In this document: positions 12,648 to 24,226 of the stretch, piece after piece | How the letters are laid out: each line of letters begins with the position of its first letter | How positions within the stretch are numbered: the stretch's first letter is position 1 | From: Tilletia caries | Taxonomy: Eukaryota; Basidiomycota; Exobasidiomycetes; Tilletiales; Tilletiaceae | Direction: 5' to 3' | DNA: 64,000 nt | NCBI GenBank assembly: GCA_032718865.1 | Contig: JALUTQ010000038.1 | Coordinates: 1,386,001-1,450,000, forward strand | The notes under the pieces: generated by a model | What the model was told of the DNA's origin: nothing | Databases searched by the model: none | What the model saw: only the letters and a program-made list of their open reading frames with translations | Made by a program: the position numbers and the translations under genes

Positions 12648-15600
12648 ATGGCTTCCGCAGAGTCGCAACAAGCAGAGACTCAAGCGGGCTCCATAGGAGA
12701 CGCTCTCCAACGACCACCACTCTCTCTTCATCGTGTGTCCAGCAAACATCTCGGCAGCGGAAGCGGCGCAGGTCTTTGGCTCAGCACCGGACACTCTCCC
12801 TCCGACCAAGCCGTTAGCCACAAGGCCGAACACTCCAGTGATAATGAAGGTGGCTCAGATACGGACAATCCCGCTCGCGTCCGATTTCACGACTCGGCAA
12901 AACCACAGGCCGTGTCTCCAACAGCAGCCACACCCACAAGTGGAGGCTCGAAACTATACCACTTCCCAGCCACCCTGGCGCGAGGACTCCGTTTCTTGAC
13001 AGCTGACAACTCGGAGGGAACCGGAGCCGAGAAGGCCGACCCGGTCGCCAAACTTCAAGAACATAACCTGCTACGGATGAGCTCCAAAGAAGAGCTCGAA
13101 CAGAGCGTGGACTTGGATCTCAGCTTCGACTTTTTCTCCACTGCTGAGCGGCCATTGCCCCCTGTAGATGGGCAGAGACCTGTTTTGGCACCCCTTGATC
13201 TCCAGAGCGCATTCACGCCGTTGCCATCATCAAAGCATGCGGAGGAATCTAACGACAAGTCTGAGAAGACGGTTGCCTCCACTCCTAGTACTCCCGGAAG
13301 GAGCTCACCAGGCCGAGGCATGTCGGCGACAAATTGGAAGGCGCGAGCCGCCAAGCAGCCTCCCGCCCCCCTTGACCTCTCCGCCACCAACCCCGCCAAA
13401 TTGTCTTCTGACAGCACCTCAATGGACATCATCCGTCATTCCTCAAGTACCGACGTGGCTCGGACTGGTTCGATCCGGACCATGAACAGCTTGGACAGCG
13501 GGAGACTTCCAGGCACGGGCGAAAGCGAGCCTCGCACATCCACGTCGGAGTCTATGAGCTTCGTATCGCACCAAAGCAACCAAAGTCGCTCATCTCGCGG
13601 TTCTCGCGCTCCACCCAGCCTTCCTCCGAGCGTTCCATTGCCACCGATTCCCGACAGCTCGTCCTCAGCCAGGGGCTCTTTGGCTTCGAACCGTGGCAAC
13701 AGTACCCTGAAGCCTATCGAGAACATCATCAACTATTCCGGCGATTCGCAGGAGTTCTCGGGGGACGAGTATCGGGAGGAACTCAGAGATTCGGAGAGCG
13801 AGAAGTTGGATGAGAATGGGAAGCGGACTAGTGGCGGAAGCAATTACAGTGGCGAGAGCGGAGAGTCCTTCAAGACGGCCGGTGTTGGCAGCATGGCTCA
13901 CTCATCGACGGACAATCTCTCCGGTTCCGCCTCCCAGCATTCGACCCTGCCGCCTCTGCCCCCCGTTCCTTCCGTCATCTGGAGACAGCGACAGCAGAGG
14001 ATTGAAAGACAGGTTGCAGCTGCGGCAACGACGAGAGCTAGTGCGGTACCTGCTGCCTTTGCTATTGACTCTGTGGTCATGGACAAGTCTGCCCTACCGC
14101 TAGCTGCGCCCGCTCCTCCTTCAGAGTCGCCTCGTCTGTCCTTTGGCTTCCAATCACCGACACCAGAAACACTCAAGCGGTGGTCGTCGATTCCCAGTCA
14201 GCTCGCTGCCCTTGTGGTCGGTGCCAGTGGGCCGATCCAACCGGTTGTACCACCTATGCCGATCCGCTCGAACTCGAGCGTCAGCCCTCAAAAGGACGCT
14301 CTCAGCCCACAGAGCAACGCTCGGCTGAGCATAGTCACCACCCCCACCACCGATGCGTCCTCACCCTTCTCTCCGCTCTTTTCCGATCCTGGAACAGCGG
14401 TGTCTGTTGGGACGACGATGTCTCGAACTTCAACGCAGCAGAGCACTGGCGTTCACAAGAGTGGTGCAGCCCTACCGTCGACATTGGAACGTTCCGGTTC
14501 TATTGTTGAGGAGGACTCCATGGATCGGACTATGACTCAGCTTGTCGTATCTGCATTGACACCCGTCGCTGCTGGCCCCCAAAAACGAGGCAGCGTAAAC
14601 ACCGCCCAATGGATCAAGGACCAGTCGAGTCAGCCCGTCTCGTTGGAACGAGAATCCCAGGCACGAGACAGTACGGCCTCGTCGGTCCACCTTGGCGCGA
14701 ACCACACTCGCCACAATAGCAACCAAACGGGAGGCGTGATCACCTCGGATTCGGAAATCGAGGGGGACATGGAGCGAGCGAAGAAGCGCCGTTTGCCGAT
14801 GCACATCAGCACGAGCAGCGAGAGTTCGCACGCCGGTGCATCGTCGTCCGCCTTGCATCTTCCGAAGGCGGATCTGCCCTCGGGTCCCTGGCCGCAGAGT
14901 CCGCTGCTTCTCACCTCGGATCCAAATCGAGCTTCGAGAGAGTATGCGCTCAGCCAGACCAGTCGTCCGTCCATGACGTTGCGAGCCCATCGATCGACTC
15001 AGCTTACCAGCATGTTTGGTCTCGGTCTCGGGCTCGACCTCGGTCTGAGTGGCGATCTTCAAGCGCCGAAGGATGCCCGTCTCTCGTTGGGGGCTTCCAC
15101 CCACTCCGGCAGCGTGCGCGATTCCATCCTGAGGAAGGCCGCCAGCGACTCGGGATTGGCAAAGCCGAACAGTCCACACACTGAGCTTGACATGACGATC
15201 TTTGCGGATCAAGGCCCGGAGCCGACAGTTGTGAATCTTCACAGTGCGATGCATGCCGGAGACAAGTCCGAAGGCAATCTTCCCAACAGGCGAAGTCGAC
15301 TACTCGACATGCTACACTCCGATGCCAAGTCTGGTCGTGCCGATGCAAGCACTGCAGTGGCTGTTGACAACTTCAGAGGATCACGTCCTGACGAGAAGAA
15401 GCCTCGCGCCCTATCAGTGGCCAACACTCCCTCGACTCTACCCATGCTGAGCCCTCGACCAATCAGCTCTCCGTACATGGGACGACTCGGCATAGACATC
15501 AGTGCCGCCTCAAGTGTCGAGGCCTTCGCGTGCAACGTGACTCCGCCCATGCCCAGCATCTCCTTTGCGGAGCGCGAGCCTGCAATGGTGAAGAGGGCTG

Positions 15601-16500
15601 GAGAGAGGAAGAGCGACGGACAGTTCATCGGCTCGTCCTGGATGAACAAGGCTCAGAACGTCCCGCTGAGACTTTCGTACAGGATTGCAACGGCTTCGTG
15701 GATGCCTAACCATGTTTTCAAACATGATCTTGCTGAGGTATGTACATTTTTGTTTGCCCATTCCTTTGACACTACCTCATCGTTGCTGATCATGTCCTTG
15801 CTCCGAATCTGTACAGCCCTCGTCCCGGCCCGTCAAGGAGAAGCAGAGTCCACTGCCGACGCCGATTGCCATCTTTGAACCCACTTCCGAGGGGGGATCG
15901 AACCAACGGGCTTCGATGGCCAGTGCGATCTCCAATACGGAGTCTCGAATGCGTCGACGACGGTCTACGATGACGACCACGTGGTCTCCAGTCTCCGACC
16001 CGTCTGCCACGCTGCGGAGCGAGCCTCGCGTGATGGCCTCTATCAAGGGCAAGCCAAGACGGACGAAGGCCGTGTTCGGAAATGCGGCTTACAACTCGCC
16101 CGCTCGAACTCCGGCGACGACGAACATGCTTCCGAACGGGACGCTGCTCTCGAAGAGTCTCTTTTTCGCCGGCTTCTGCGGCATGCCCTGGCTCTGGCTC
16201 ATCGGAGGCTGGTGGGTCGAATTCGAAGGACTGCTGGTTACCGATGTGATGGTCAAGACTGCTGCCAGTGCCGATGTGACTGCCGATACGGATTCGGACA
16301 CGGACTCGACTTCGGATTCGGATTCGAGCGGGGAGAGCACGATTCAGCAACAGGTTCAGTACTACGACGTCTTGGTGCGCAAGGACTGGAACGGCTTGGA
16401 GCAATACGTCCGGTATAATCGTGTCGCCTCTGTCGTTGGTGCCGTGTTCATCTTGCTGGCCTTCATCCTGGCAATCTGGGGAGCGGCTGTGTTTTGGTAG
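12648..16500 (+). CDS. Large Ser/Thr-rich protein with C-terminal membrane anchor, function unknown
   Basis: Exons 12648-15737 and 15817-16500 (intron GTATGT to ACAG) encode 1,257 aa. Residues 1 to about 1,090 are low-complexity Ser/Pro/Thr with many SP and SRSS sites and look disordered and phosphorylatable. The end is ordered: KSLFFAGFCGMPWLWLIGGW forms one hydrophobic segment, an acidic Asp/Ser spacer (about 35 residues) follows, then WNGLEQYVRYNRVASVVGA and a second helix ending IWGAAVFW. Two closely spaced membrane helices at the extreme C terminus suggest a tail-anchored or hairpin-inserted protein with a large cytosolic part. Serine-rich fungal proteins with similar Trp-rich ends exist, but I cannot name this one. 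Confidence 0.85.
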
Positions 16501-17026
16501 AGCCTCAGTTTCATTCCCTTCTACCCGTCGGCCAGCATTCGGACTCGTCAGATTCCGATGCGAGTCACGGTAGTCGACCTTTACAACATTCCAGCGCGTG
16601 CGGGAACCTCGTCTTGCAGCTCCGGACTCGTTCTTCCGGACGCATACCCACATTCTTTCATTACACTCACCCTCTCCTATACTCTTTCGCACGCAACTGT
16701 CTCTTGTAGTTGTTCCTCCCCCTTTCCCGTCTTACTCGATCTCAAGAGTATGCCAACCACACTCCTTTATTGCCCATACACGGCCTGTTCCCTTCGATCC
16801 TCCCTCTTTTGCACTCGTATCGCCCGGTTCGCTTGCAAACTTCTCGCCTTTGGCCGTAATTCACCCATACACACACTGTGAATTGCAGAATCTGGAGAAC
16901 CGAGGTGTATTGCTGAACGAGTGCCGTGTAGAGTGGAAAGAGCTGGACTGTGCCCAGACAGCGTGTCCCGTAAGGATGTTCCGATTGCAGAAGCGACAAA
17001 GATCAAGCTGCAATAGCGGTCTCCTT
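16501..17026. other. Intergenic, convergent 3' ends
   Basis: Pyrimidine-rich sequence with no supported gene. Confidence 0.5.
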
Positions 17027-17839
17027 TTACTCGTTGTCCTTCTTGATCTTCAAGTCGGAGAGGTCCACCTGAGAACCTGGCCTGTTGCTGTGTGGTGAGT
17101 GGGCCTCAAATGATCTGCAGAGGGCGCATGTAGAAGTTATATCTTTCAGCACTCGCCGACAATGTGGCAGCAAAACCCCCGGCCAGAACAAGGGCTTCGC
17201 AAGGCTGCCTTGGTTTCCCAAGAAGTGACGATACTCACCCAACGAATCGCAACCTGGGCACAGGCGCCCGCTCCGCATCCTGCACCAGCAGCTTAGACTC
17301 CGCGGTCTTCGCCGCCGCCTGGAGCCACTGCATGTTGGTCTCCTTGTATTCAGAAGTTGGTGTGGTCCAGTGCTGGATGTAGCGTGTGATCCAAGGCATG
17401 GTCTTCTCGGCGTGCTCGGCGTCTTGGTAGGATGACTTGCCGCTGCTCGAGGCGCGGGATGCGTGCAGGTTCTCGTTGATGTCGGAAATCTTGTAGATGA
17501 AGGCGCCTACTGCCAGGACGATAATGCTGTTTCGGAAGAAGGGGTTCGAGAAGTCTGCAGGGCGGGGAGAGGAGAATCACACAGTGAGCCAAGGCGCGTT
17601 GCAGCAGAGGTGAGAACGAGGGGCCTTGATGAGAGCCACCTTTGACACTCACCTTCCCGTGGGTACTCCTCGTGTGTCTCCTCAGGCTGAGCTCCGCCCG
17701 GCGAGCCCAGGGCAGGCCGCGAGGTGGTGAACGCCCGAGCTGTGGTCAGTTGCGTCGCAGCAGGAGCAGCCGCTGATGCCGCACCAGTAGATCGCACTGC
17801 GAGAGAGCGCAGAGACATAGCAGACCGGGGTAGCGCCAT
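17027..17839 (-). CDS. Probable mitochondrial complex I 17.8-kDa-type accessory subunit
   Basis: Three exons (17653-17839, 17239-17554, 17027-17114) encode 196 aa. The ATG at 17839 is used; a longer reading from 17848 would start with TTG. The N terminus is rich in Ala, Ser and Arg with few acids (MALPRSAMSLRSLAVRS) and looks like a mitochondrial presequence. After FSNPFFRNS comes one hydrophobic segment (IIVLAVGAFIY), then WITRYIQHW, and the C-terminal exon gives FEAHSPHSNRPGSQ and DLSDLKIKKDNE. This order (single membrane helix, Trp-rich middle, SPH-containing tail) resembles the fungal NADH dehydrogenase 17.8-kDa subunit. Identity rests on this pattern only. Confidence 0.65.
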
Positions 17840-18012
17840 GGTTGCCAAGGTATCGACGCGAATGGAGGAGGGTGCTGGGATCGTGGAAGTGATGAGGTGG
17901 GTAGCTATGTACGTCTCGCGTCGTCAGTGGGAGTAGAGTCTACAAGTCATCATTTACAAAATGGTATATGTATATATTTTAGAAAAGCGAACCGCTGCCA
18001 CATTCAACTGGT

Positions 18013-18102
18013 GTTCTCTTGGTACAGTGGTAGCATGCTTTCTTAGGGATGATCCACACATCTAAGATGGAAGAGGTCTCGGGTTCAATTCCCGAAGAGG
18101 AC
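18013..18102 (+). tRNA. tRNA-Pro (AGG) with 19-nt intron
   Basis: Acceptor arms GTTCTCT (18013-18019) and AGAGGAC (18096-18102) pair with one G-T wobble. The D-arm contains AGTGGTAGC, and the anticodon stem CTTTC (18038-18042) pairs with GGAAG (18069-18073). The loop TTAGGG plus T gives anticodon AGG at 18045-18047. The intron is 18049-18067, one base 3' of the anticodon as in nuclear tRNA genes, and its CTAAG can pair with the anticodon loop. The T-arm TCGGG-TTCAATT-CCCGA (18079-18095) holds a consensus B box. Confidence 0.9.
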
Positions 18103-18105
18103 CAA

Positions 18106-18110
18106 TTTTT
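18106..18110 (+). terminator. Pol III T-run terminator of tRNA-Pro
   Basis: Five T residues start four bases after the mature tRNA end, with further T-runs behind. Confidence 0.7.
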
Positions 18111-18164
18111 GTCAAGTTTTCTAATTTTTAGTTTAATTTTTTTTTTTGAATATTTTCCTATTTC

Positions 18165-18790
18165 ATTTTTTCAAGGCGAGGGCTCCCCATCCAGCTTGTC
18201 CATGGTGCCCGCAGCTCGCCGTCGTGCTCGACAGCAAGGCGAACCGCGAGCATGGCGGGGTGCATGATGGTATGCGGTGTATTAGCACCCAACTGACGGG
18301 GGAGCTGCGAATCTGCGACCATGCGTTTGCGTTGAAGTCTGCACACATTACGGCTGAGCGGCCGGAGAGCATGGGTACCCAAAGGTTGCGGAAGATGCCT
18401 CCAAGGTGAAAGAGGGGAATCGTGTTACCTGCTTGAGATAGAGAACGATGGGTCAGCAAGAATGTATAAAGAAAAAAAAAAATAAAGAAAAAAAAACTGG
18501 AGAAGACTGACTGTTGACAGACTCTGGTCGACATCCCAGGACTGGACGCAGCACGACACAGCATGTTCCGAAGATGGCGGAAGGAGTACGGGACGACGTC
18601 CTTCTCCCCGGATGTGCCTGAGGTGTGAAGGCCGACCAGTGAGTGATCCTGAGAGTTGAGACTCGCAGCGACGGCCAACTCGCTCGGGGCTCAGCTCGTG
18701 GACGACGGGCGGTGGAAAGAACGGTACTATTTGTGTCGATCGCTTGGGCAGGTTGGATGAGGGGCGAGTTCCTTCATTGCTGATCCTGAT
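18165..18790 (-). pseudogene. Relic of an AMP-binding (adenylate-forming) enzyme
   Basis: The minus strand keeps the adenylation-domain A3-like core HTSGTSGEKDVVPY, then a T-rich intron-like stretch, then IPLFHLGGIFRNLW and PMLSGRSAVMCADFN, which correspond to the block PLFHxGGIxRNLxxPxLSG of fungal NRPS-like and acyl-CoA synthetase-type enzymes. Just beyond, the frame breaks: the continuation TIMHPAMLAV lies in another frame. Only about 200 codons of a 500+ codon domain remain, and both ends are abrupt, so this is a fragment. It sits between copies of the tRNA-Pro T-arm sequence. Confidence 0.7.
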
Positions 18791-18799
18791 CAGGTTCAT

Positions 18800-18856
18800 G
18801 GGAATTGAACCCGAAATTAAATGATTGGGGATTCCAAAGTCTCGGGTTCAATTCCC
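18800..18856. repeat. Inverted pair of tRNA T-arm/B-box sequences
   Basis: GGGAATTGAACCCGA (18800-18814) and TCGGGTTCAATTCCC (18842-18856) form a perfect 15-bp inverted repeat with a 27-bp loop. The right arm, extended to GTCTCGGGTTCAATTCCC (18839-18856), is an exact 18-bp copy of 18076-18093 in the tRNA-Pro gene. No acceptor or anticodon arms accompany it, so it is not a second tRNA gene. Confidence 0.75.
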
Positions 18857-19646
18857 AGGACTCGATTCAGGCTGCGGTGCGATGCAGAAGAAAATACCAT
18901 GTCGCGTTGATCCTGCGCTCCTTGTTGGCCTGATGTCGAAGTCGATGAGAAAGACGGAAGTTTGGCTGAAATCCTGAGCGGGTTGCCTGGGTGGCTGCGG
19001 CTGACTGAGCAGAGGGCAAAGTGGGGAACAAGGTTCAGCAGATGCAGAAGTCAGGGCCCCTGGAACAAGGATGAAGGAGCAGGGAAGAAAAAGGACAGAG
19101 GCTGTCAGCAGATCGCTGATCACGCCCGTCCACGATGCTCCCTGTTAGCTGTTGCGTGAGTTGATGGTTGGCGGCTGCCGGTTGCCCTGTCGCATCCCGC
19201 TGAACATCTTGTCACCCGGACCTTCGAGAGCGAAGGAGAAGCCGTTGACATGCGCTCTGCGTGCTGCATGCGCGGCAACGAGAAGATAAGTATGTTGGAC
19301 GGCGAGATGAAGAGGAGCGAACCGCACTTGTCGTGGTGTGGTTTGTTGGATTGTGGTGTGGTGGTCAAGAAGAGCAAAGTCCGCTCTGGTCAGAGCTCGA
19401 CTGAGGTTATTATTATGCAGCAAGACTTTTGATGGTGATTGGTTTGCGACGATTGCTCTAAAGGTACAAGTAGTTGAGAAGTGGGGAAGTGAAGTGCGTG
19501 TAAGAACCTAAGGTGTAGTGAAGTGAGGTGAAGGGATGGCAGAAAGAATGATGGAGAAAGGAGGTCGAAGTCGCTCGCCGATCGAGAGTCCCGTCCTGCC
19601 CCTTCCTGCGACCTGAGCTTGAGCTTGTGAAGAAGTTGAGCAAAGC
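18857..19646. other. Intergenic downstream of TBP
   Basis: No frame here shows a domain or coherent exon structure; nothing further is called. Confidence 0.45.
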
Positions 19647-20517
19647 TCAAGGCTTTCTGAACTCGGACAGCGTCGGGTAGATTCGATTAAATGCCTCGTA
19701 GATCTCCGCCCGCTCCTTCGCGCCTGTGAGCACGATCTTGCCGGACACGAAGATGAGCAACACGACCTTGGGCTTGACCATCCGATAGATCAGACCGGGG
19801 AACAGCTCGGGTTCGTACGAGGAGAAGACACCGTGCGAGTATGCCAGACCTTCCAGTCGGATCGGGAACTTGACATCACATCTGTGGTGAAGAAAAGGGA
19901 TAAAGTCAGCACCGAGGAAGAAGACAGGCGAACGCAATGAGAGATGTGATACCCACGATCCGACGATGTTCTGAATCTTGAACTCGGTGAACTTGGCCTC
20001 GAAGCCGACCTTCTGGATGATACGAGCGTACTTCCGGGAAGCCAACCGGGAGTCGTCCTCACTCTTGGCACCCGTGACAACCATCTTGCCCGAGGCGAAG
20101 ATCAGCGCCGTCGTCTTGGGCTCACGAATGCGCATGATGACAGCGGCAAAGCGCTTCGGATTATACTCCGCATTGCGAGCATGCAGGGCAATCGTCTTGA
20201 GATCCAGTCGGACGTCGAGATTGACTGTTGCGACGATGTTTCTGTAGGCGGGAAGGGAACAGTGAGCGCAAGAAGGGACATGTCAGTGCCAACGACCCGC
20301 AGTGTATGAGAGTAGACCGCGAGCACACTGACTGTAACGTTGGCACGATGCCGTGAGCAGGCGTCTCAGGCAGAGGGGCTGCGGCTGTTGTCGATCCAGT
20401 CGAAGCAGCCACCGTTCCTTCTCTCTCCTTTCCCTTCGATGCTGCCGCAGCGCCGTACGAGGGTGAGCTGTTGCTGCTGGGAAGAGCCAAAGCGCCGCCT
20501 CGACTTGTGTTCATCAT
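19647..20517 (-). CDS. SPT15: TATA-box binding protein (TBP)
   Basis: Three exons (20333-20517, 19957-20241, 19647-19881) encode 234 aa. The variable N terminus (about 60 aa, Ser/Ala/Gly-rich) ends in HGIVPTLQ and is spliced to [20 protein letters not shown], the universal start of the TBP saddle. Both imperfect repeats are complete: [20 protein letters not shown] and [14 protein letters not shown] in the first, [30 protein letters not shown] and [12 protein letters not shown] in the second. It binds TATA DNA for RNA polymerases I, II and III. The start uses the first of two adjacent ATGs (20517, 20514). A retrotransposon ends about 0.66 kb upstream of the start codon. Confidence 0.97.
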
Positions 20518-21174
20518 GATGAGTGTAGAGAGCACTAGGGAATTGAAATCAAGATCTACGCTCTGGAGAAGAAGGGGGGCAAAAGGGCGAGAGTTGAGTC
20601 AACGATGCGATGAGAAAGAAGGCGAAGGCACGGTTGGATACCCACTGCGTTGCTTTTGCGAACAAACAGAGGGGACAACGGGGACACGATGATGCAGAAC
20701 GAGAAGCTTGATTGCGTACGTCTGGGTGTTTGCCAGCGTTTCGACCGAGCCTGGTTTCCTGTGTAAAGGAGGGCTGTGTGGTACTCGAATGCTGCTGCGG
20801 AAGGAAAAAACAAAGGACAAAGGGGGAGAAACAGTGGGAGGTGGGTAAAGAGAACGGCAAGTGAATGCGTCCGCTTGAATCGATCTCGATGAGGAGAGTG
20901 GCGATCCGCACCAACGACAGCGACCACTTGAAACTTGACAACGAGGTTCGTAGAGGACGGAACTCCCTTGACCTGTGTGTTGATGCTGACGGTGTTGTTG
21001 AGCTGGTGGTGGTGTTTGCTGTTGGTGTGGATGATGCCTCAGTCGAAATGAGAGGGGAGTGTGCGAGGGGGGGCTGCGGGTGAGGTGGCGGTGAAAAGGT
21101 GGATTGATGTTGGTGGTTATGAAGAAGTACAAACGGAAGACAAGAAGGGGGGACAAAAGGCTCAAATGAGGGAC
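20518..21174. promoter_or_regulatory. TBP upstream region
   Basis: About 0.66 kb between the TBP start and the retrotransposon stop. Read on the minus strand it is CT- and CACC-rich, as expected for a leader or promoter. No gene is supported. The 3' end of the retrotransposon lies somewhere in it and could not be fixed. Confidence 0.5.
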
Positions 21175-24100
21175 CTAGTATAGACGGAGCGCAAATGTCT
21201 CTGCTCTGGACCTAAGGAGAGAAATAGAAATAGCGTTGAACATGTAAGAGAAAGAGTGCATAACCCCGCGCCAGTACTTGAGCACCTCCGTTGCCTCGAT
21301 ATGGGCGGCGCCCTCCAGGGTAAATGCCAGGGGTGTGAATGCCGTGCACCGCTCCTCCAGACGACTTTCGTAGGTGTCACGCTTGATGGCGGCCTTGTGC
21401 TCCAAGATAGCATCCAACGCAGCCTTAGCGATCGCCCACCGGTCCTGTCCTGTGGAAAGCAGCTGGCGCTCGATTCGGTGGGCAATCGCCTGTGCCTCCT
21501 TTGAGGTGGTGGAGATGAAGGTGAGGTCGAACTCGGTGAGGACCCCGCGAGGAGCCCCCGGACCCGAGACACGCAAGTCGGTGCGATGGTTGTCACCGAT
21601 CAAATGAGGTTCACGGATCACCATCGTCCCAGGCACACGCTGCAGACCATCGTCCATGAAACGAGCAGCTGTATTATGCCGCTTGACCCGTCGATGTGTG
21701 ACCATGGCACATATGTCGTCGTGTCCATGCGATGCGCGCTGTCCACAGTCCAAGCAGCGAGCGTGTGGCATCGGCTGCAGAGTTCGGAGCTGCAGGCCGA
21801 CCTGTACTTCTCGATCAGAAAGTTGTGAGTTGATGTCGAAAGGGAAGACAGAGAGCCAACGCCGGCCGAGTGGGGAGCTGTGGCCGAGGACGGTGACGAG
21901 CTGGTCGATGGAGCGGGGAGGCGAATCCTCACTTGGGCCAACGGCCAAGAAAGCGAGCATGCCGGCCCACACCGGCTTCAGCCGATCTCGTTGACGAGGG
22001 CCCCTCTCCTCATCCGCAGTGTCGTCTAAGGAGGCAGGGCGGGGGAGGACTGGGGAAGCGCATGGTTGGAGCAGCTGGCGAGTCGCCAAGGTGTGATCCG
22101 ACTCCGCGCGCATAGCGGCACGCGCGTGGGGGGCAATGTGGGCGTACAGGGGGACCGCGCAGCCGCCCAGTCGTGCCGGTAGCGAAAACAGAATCCGATC
22201 AACCTCCTCGTCATGGGCACTGGAGCCACGAACAAAGACGAGCGCGTCGTGAAGGGCATGGTCGAGATTGTGCCAGGGATTTGTGATGCCGTCCGTGTTG
22301 AGTGTGCGGAGTAGGTGGCGAAGGGTGTGCTGAATTGATTTGGTGAGAAGGAGCAGCGCATCCTGTCGTCCCAGTGAGCGCAAGCGACCCAAGACTTCGA
22401 CTTCATCCGCGACCTTCTCCCGCAGGAACCGCGCGCGCGCCTCCACACCGCCGATCATCGTCCCCAACACCTGCACTCCGTCCCGCTGTACCTCGTCCCT
22501 GCTCAACTCCCGACACTTGGTGCTGCTGAGGTCGAGACCACACGACTGTCCGGCTGACGCCTTGCGGGCAAAGAAAGCTTTGACCTTCTCGAGCACACCG
22601 GGATCCTTGGCGAGGATGGTCCAATCGTCGAAGTAGCAGACGAGGCGCGCATTCTCGCCGAGGAAGTCTTGCAGCTCCGCCGCCAGATCTCGCACTGTAA
22701 CCGAGAAGAAGAGCGGGCCAAAGGGGTCGCCTTGGGGGAGCCCTTGGGAGGACAGAAGGTGATGGTCGGTTGTGCTGCCGCTGGGGAAGAGTGGGGAAGG
22801 CTGGTTGTAGCGCCACTTTGCGAAGTGGTGGAGGGTGTTGCAATGCTTGAGGATGGCTTTGCTCATCGTCGCCCGACACAAAGCGTTGAACGCATTTGAG
22901 AAGTCGAGCAAGATGAGGAAACCAAATTCGCTTTCACCCTCAACCCCGTCCACAAACCTTTCCAATAGACGAACAATCGGCTCAACGCCGCCAGGAGATC
23001 CAACACCGAGCTGAGATGGCAACAAAGCGTCCGATGGCGGGAGGACCTTGAGGAGTATCTTTGCGCAGAGCCTGTAGAGAAGCTCACCAGCGGCAATGGG
23101 GCGCACCCCGCCGCCAGTCTTGTTGAGAGGCGTGAGGCTGGCCGCCCCCAGCAGTACTCGTCCGGGTGCCGATCCAAGCGCCATCTGGCGGCAGAGGAGC
23201 TGAATGAACTGGACGAAAAGGTCTTCTTCGAGCGCGATTTTGAGGAGAGGCTGAGTCCACCCTGAGCAGCCGCCGCTGACCTCGCGGTTGAATGACTTGA
23301 AAACGCCCAGGACATCCATCTTCTCTGCCGCCAAGTGGTGCTGCCGCGGATTCCGCCCCTCTGCCTGAAACGCGTTCACCGGACCCTCGGGGTGCTTATT
23401 GCGGAGTTGAGCGAGGACATCTTCCGTGAGAGGCGCGATGGACGACTCGGCACGGAGGACCCTCGCCGCACGCCGCGCGTAACCCTTCTTCAGTTGGCGA
23501 TGCACAAGCTCGGAGACTTGGCGGTCGGAACTAGGGCCGAGAGAGCGTTTGCGGGGAGGAGGGCGGGGAACGTCCGGGTAACCGTGCATCCGGGCGGTAA
23601 TTTTGTGTTGGGGGCGAGGAGAGCGAAGGCGGGCGAGGGCAATCTTTGGTGCCGCCAGGATGTCGAGCAAGGCGCGGGTGCTGGGGTTGTTCATATACCG
23701 TTGGGCCAGTTTTCCGCAAAGCGCGCGCCAATCCTTGGTGAGGCCGGTTGGGAGGGTGGTGTTGGCCATGCCGAGGAGCAGGACAAACTCCTCAAGGGCG
23801 GCCTCGTCCGACAGATCTTCAGCCGGAGGAAACGCCGGACCAGGAGCTGCTGGTGATGCTGCCGCCGGTGCAGGAACTTCTCCGCCGAGGAAAGCGGCCA
23901 CGTCGGCCTCGTCGAGAGCGTCTTGTGTAGTACCGGGGTGGGCACTGTCGGGCAAGCTGCAATCGTGAGCGACCGCTCGTCCACGTCCAAGATCCACGCC
24001 GCACGAGGCGCATGTGCAGTTGTGGTCATTGGGCGTGCCGTCGGCGGCGCGACGGTAGTAGTTTTTGGCAGGCGGGGCAAGATACGTAGCTGATGCTGGC

Positions 24101-24226
24101 GAGTTGGGTGTCCGTGAGGCGGTCGCTTCGACCGCTGCTATGCCAATGTCGAATATGAGAACCGAGGTCGTTGAAGGTGGCCCCTTCGCAGACGGGGGCG
24201 GGGCAGGCCCTGCGCACAGCCGGCAT
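21175..24226 (-). mobile_element. Non-LTR retrotransposon, restriction-like-endonuclease type
   Basis: This is one copy of a LINE-like element, same strand as TBP. Order of parts: N-terminal C2H2 finger, reverse transcriptase, then C-terminal CCHC-like knuckle plus endonuclease-like region, the layout of R2/CRE/NeSL-type elements that lack an AP endonuclease. The coding part is given; the 5' and 3' untranslated ends are unresolved, and neither a poly-A tail nor a target duplication could be recognised. Confidence 0.8.
21175..24226 (-). pseudogene. Retrotransposon ORF: zinc finger, reverse transcriptase, RLE endonuclease; one frameshift
   Basis: From an ATG at 24226 the frame encodes a C2H2 finger (CPAPVCEG, then LGSHIRHWH) and SCPACQK. 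Near 24058 one base separates this frame from the long frame that continues as YYRRAADGTPND and CTCASCG and stays open for 940 codons to TAG at 21175. Counting from 23997 (a GTG codon), reverse transcriptase blocks are LDFSNAFN near residue 364, QGLPQGDPFGPLFF near 418 and CYFDDW near 454 (FDD instead of the common YADD). Further on CLDCGQ with downstream His/Cys residues forms the knuckle, and DLRV with GVLTEFDLTFIS is a plausible PD-(D/E)xK endonuclease core. If the single-base shift is real, this copy cannot make the full protein; sequencing error is the alternative. Confidence 0.8.

Noticed and set aside
17840..17848. Upstream start for the complex I-type subunit
   Set aside because: The first codon there is TTG; the ATG at 17839 gives the presequence.
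18797..18856. Second tRNA gene suggested by the B-box sequence
   Set aside because: Only T-arm sequence is present; no acceptor, D or anticodon arms can be folded.
21175..23997. 940-codon frame read as a complete protein from 23997
   Set aside because: That first codon is GTG inside a continuing conserved region; the natural protein extends upstream.
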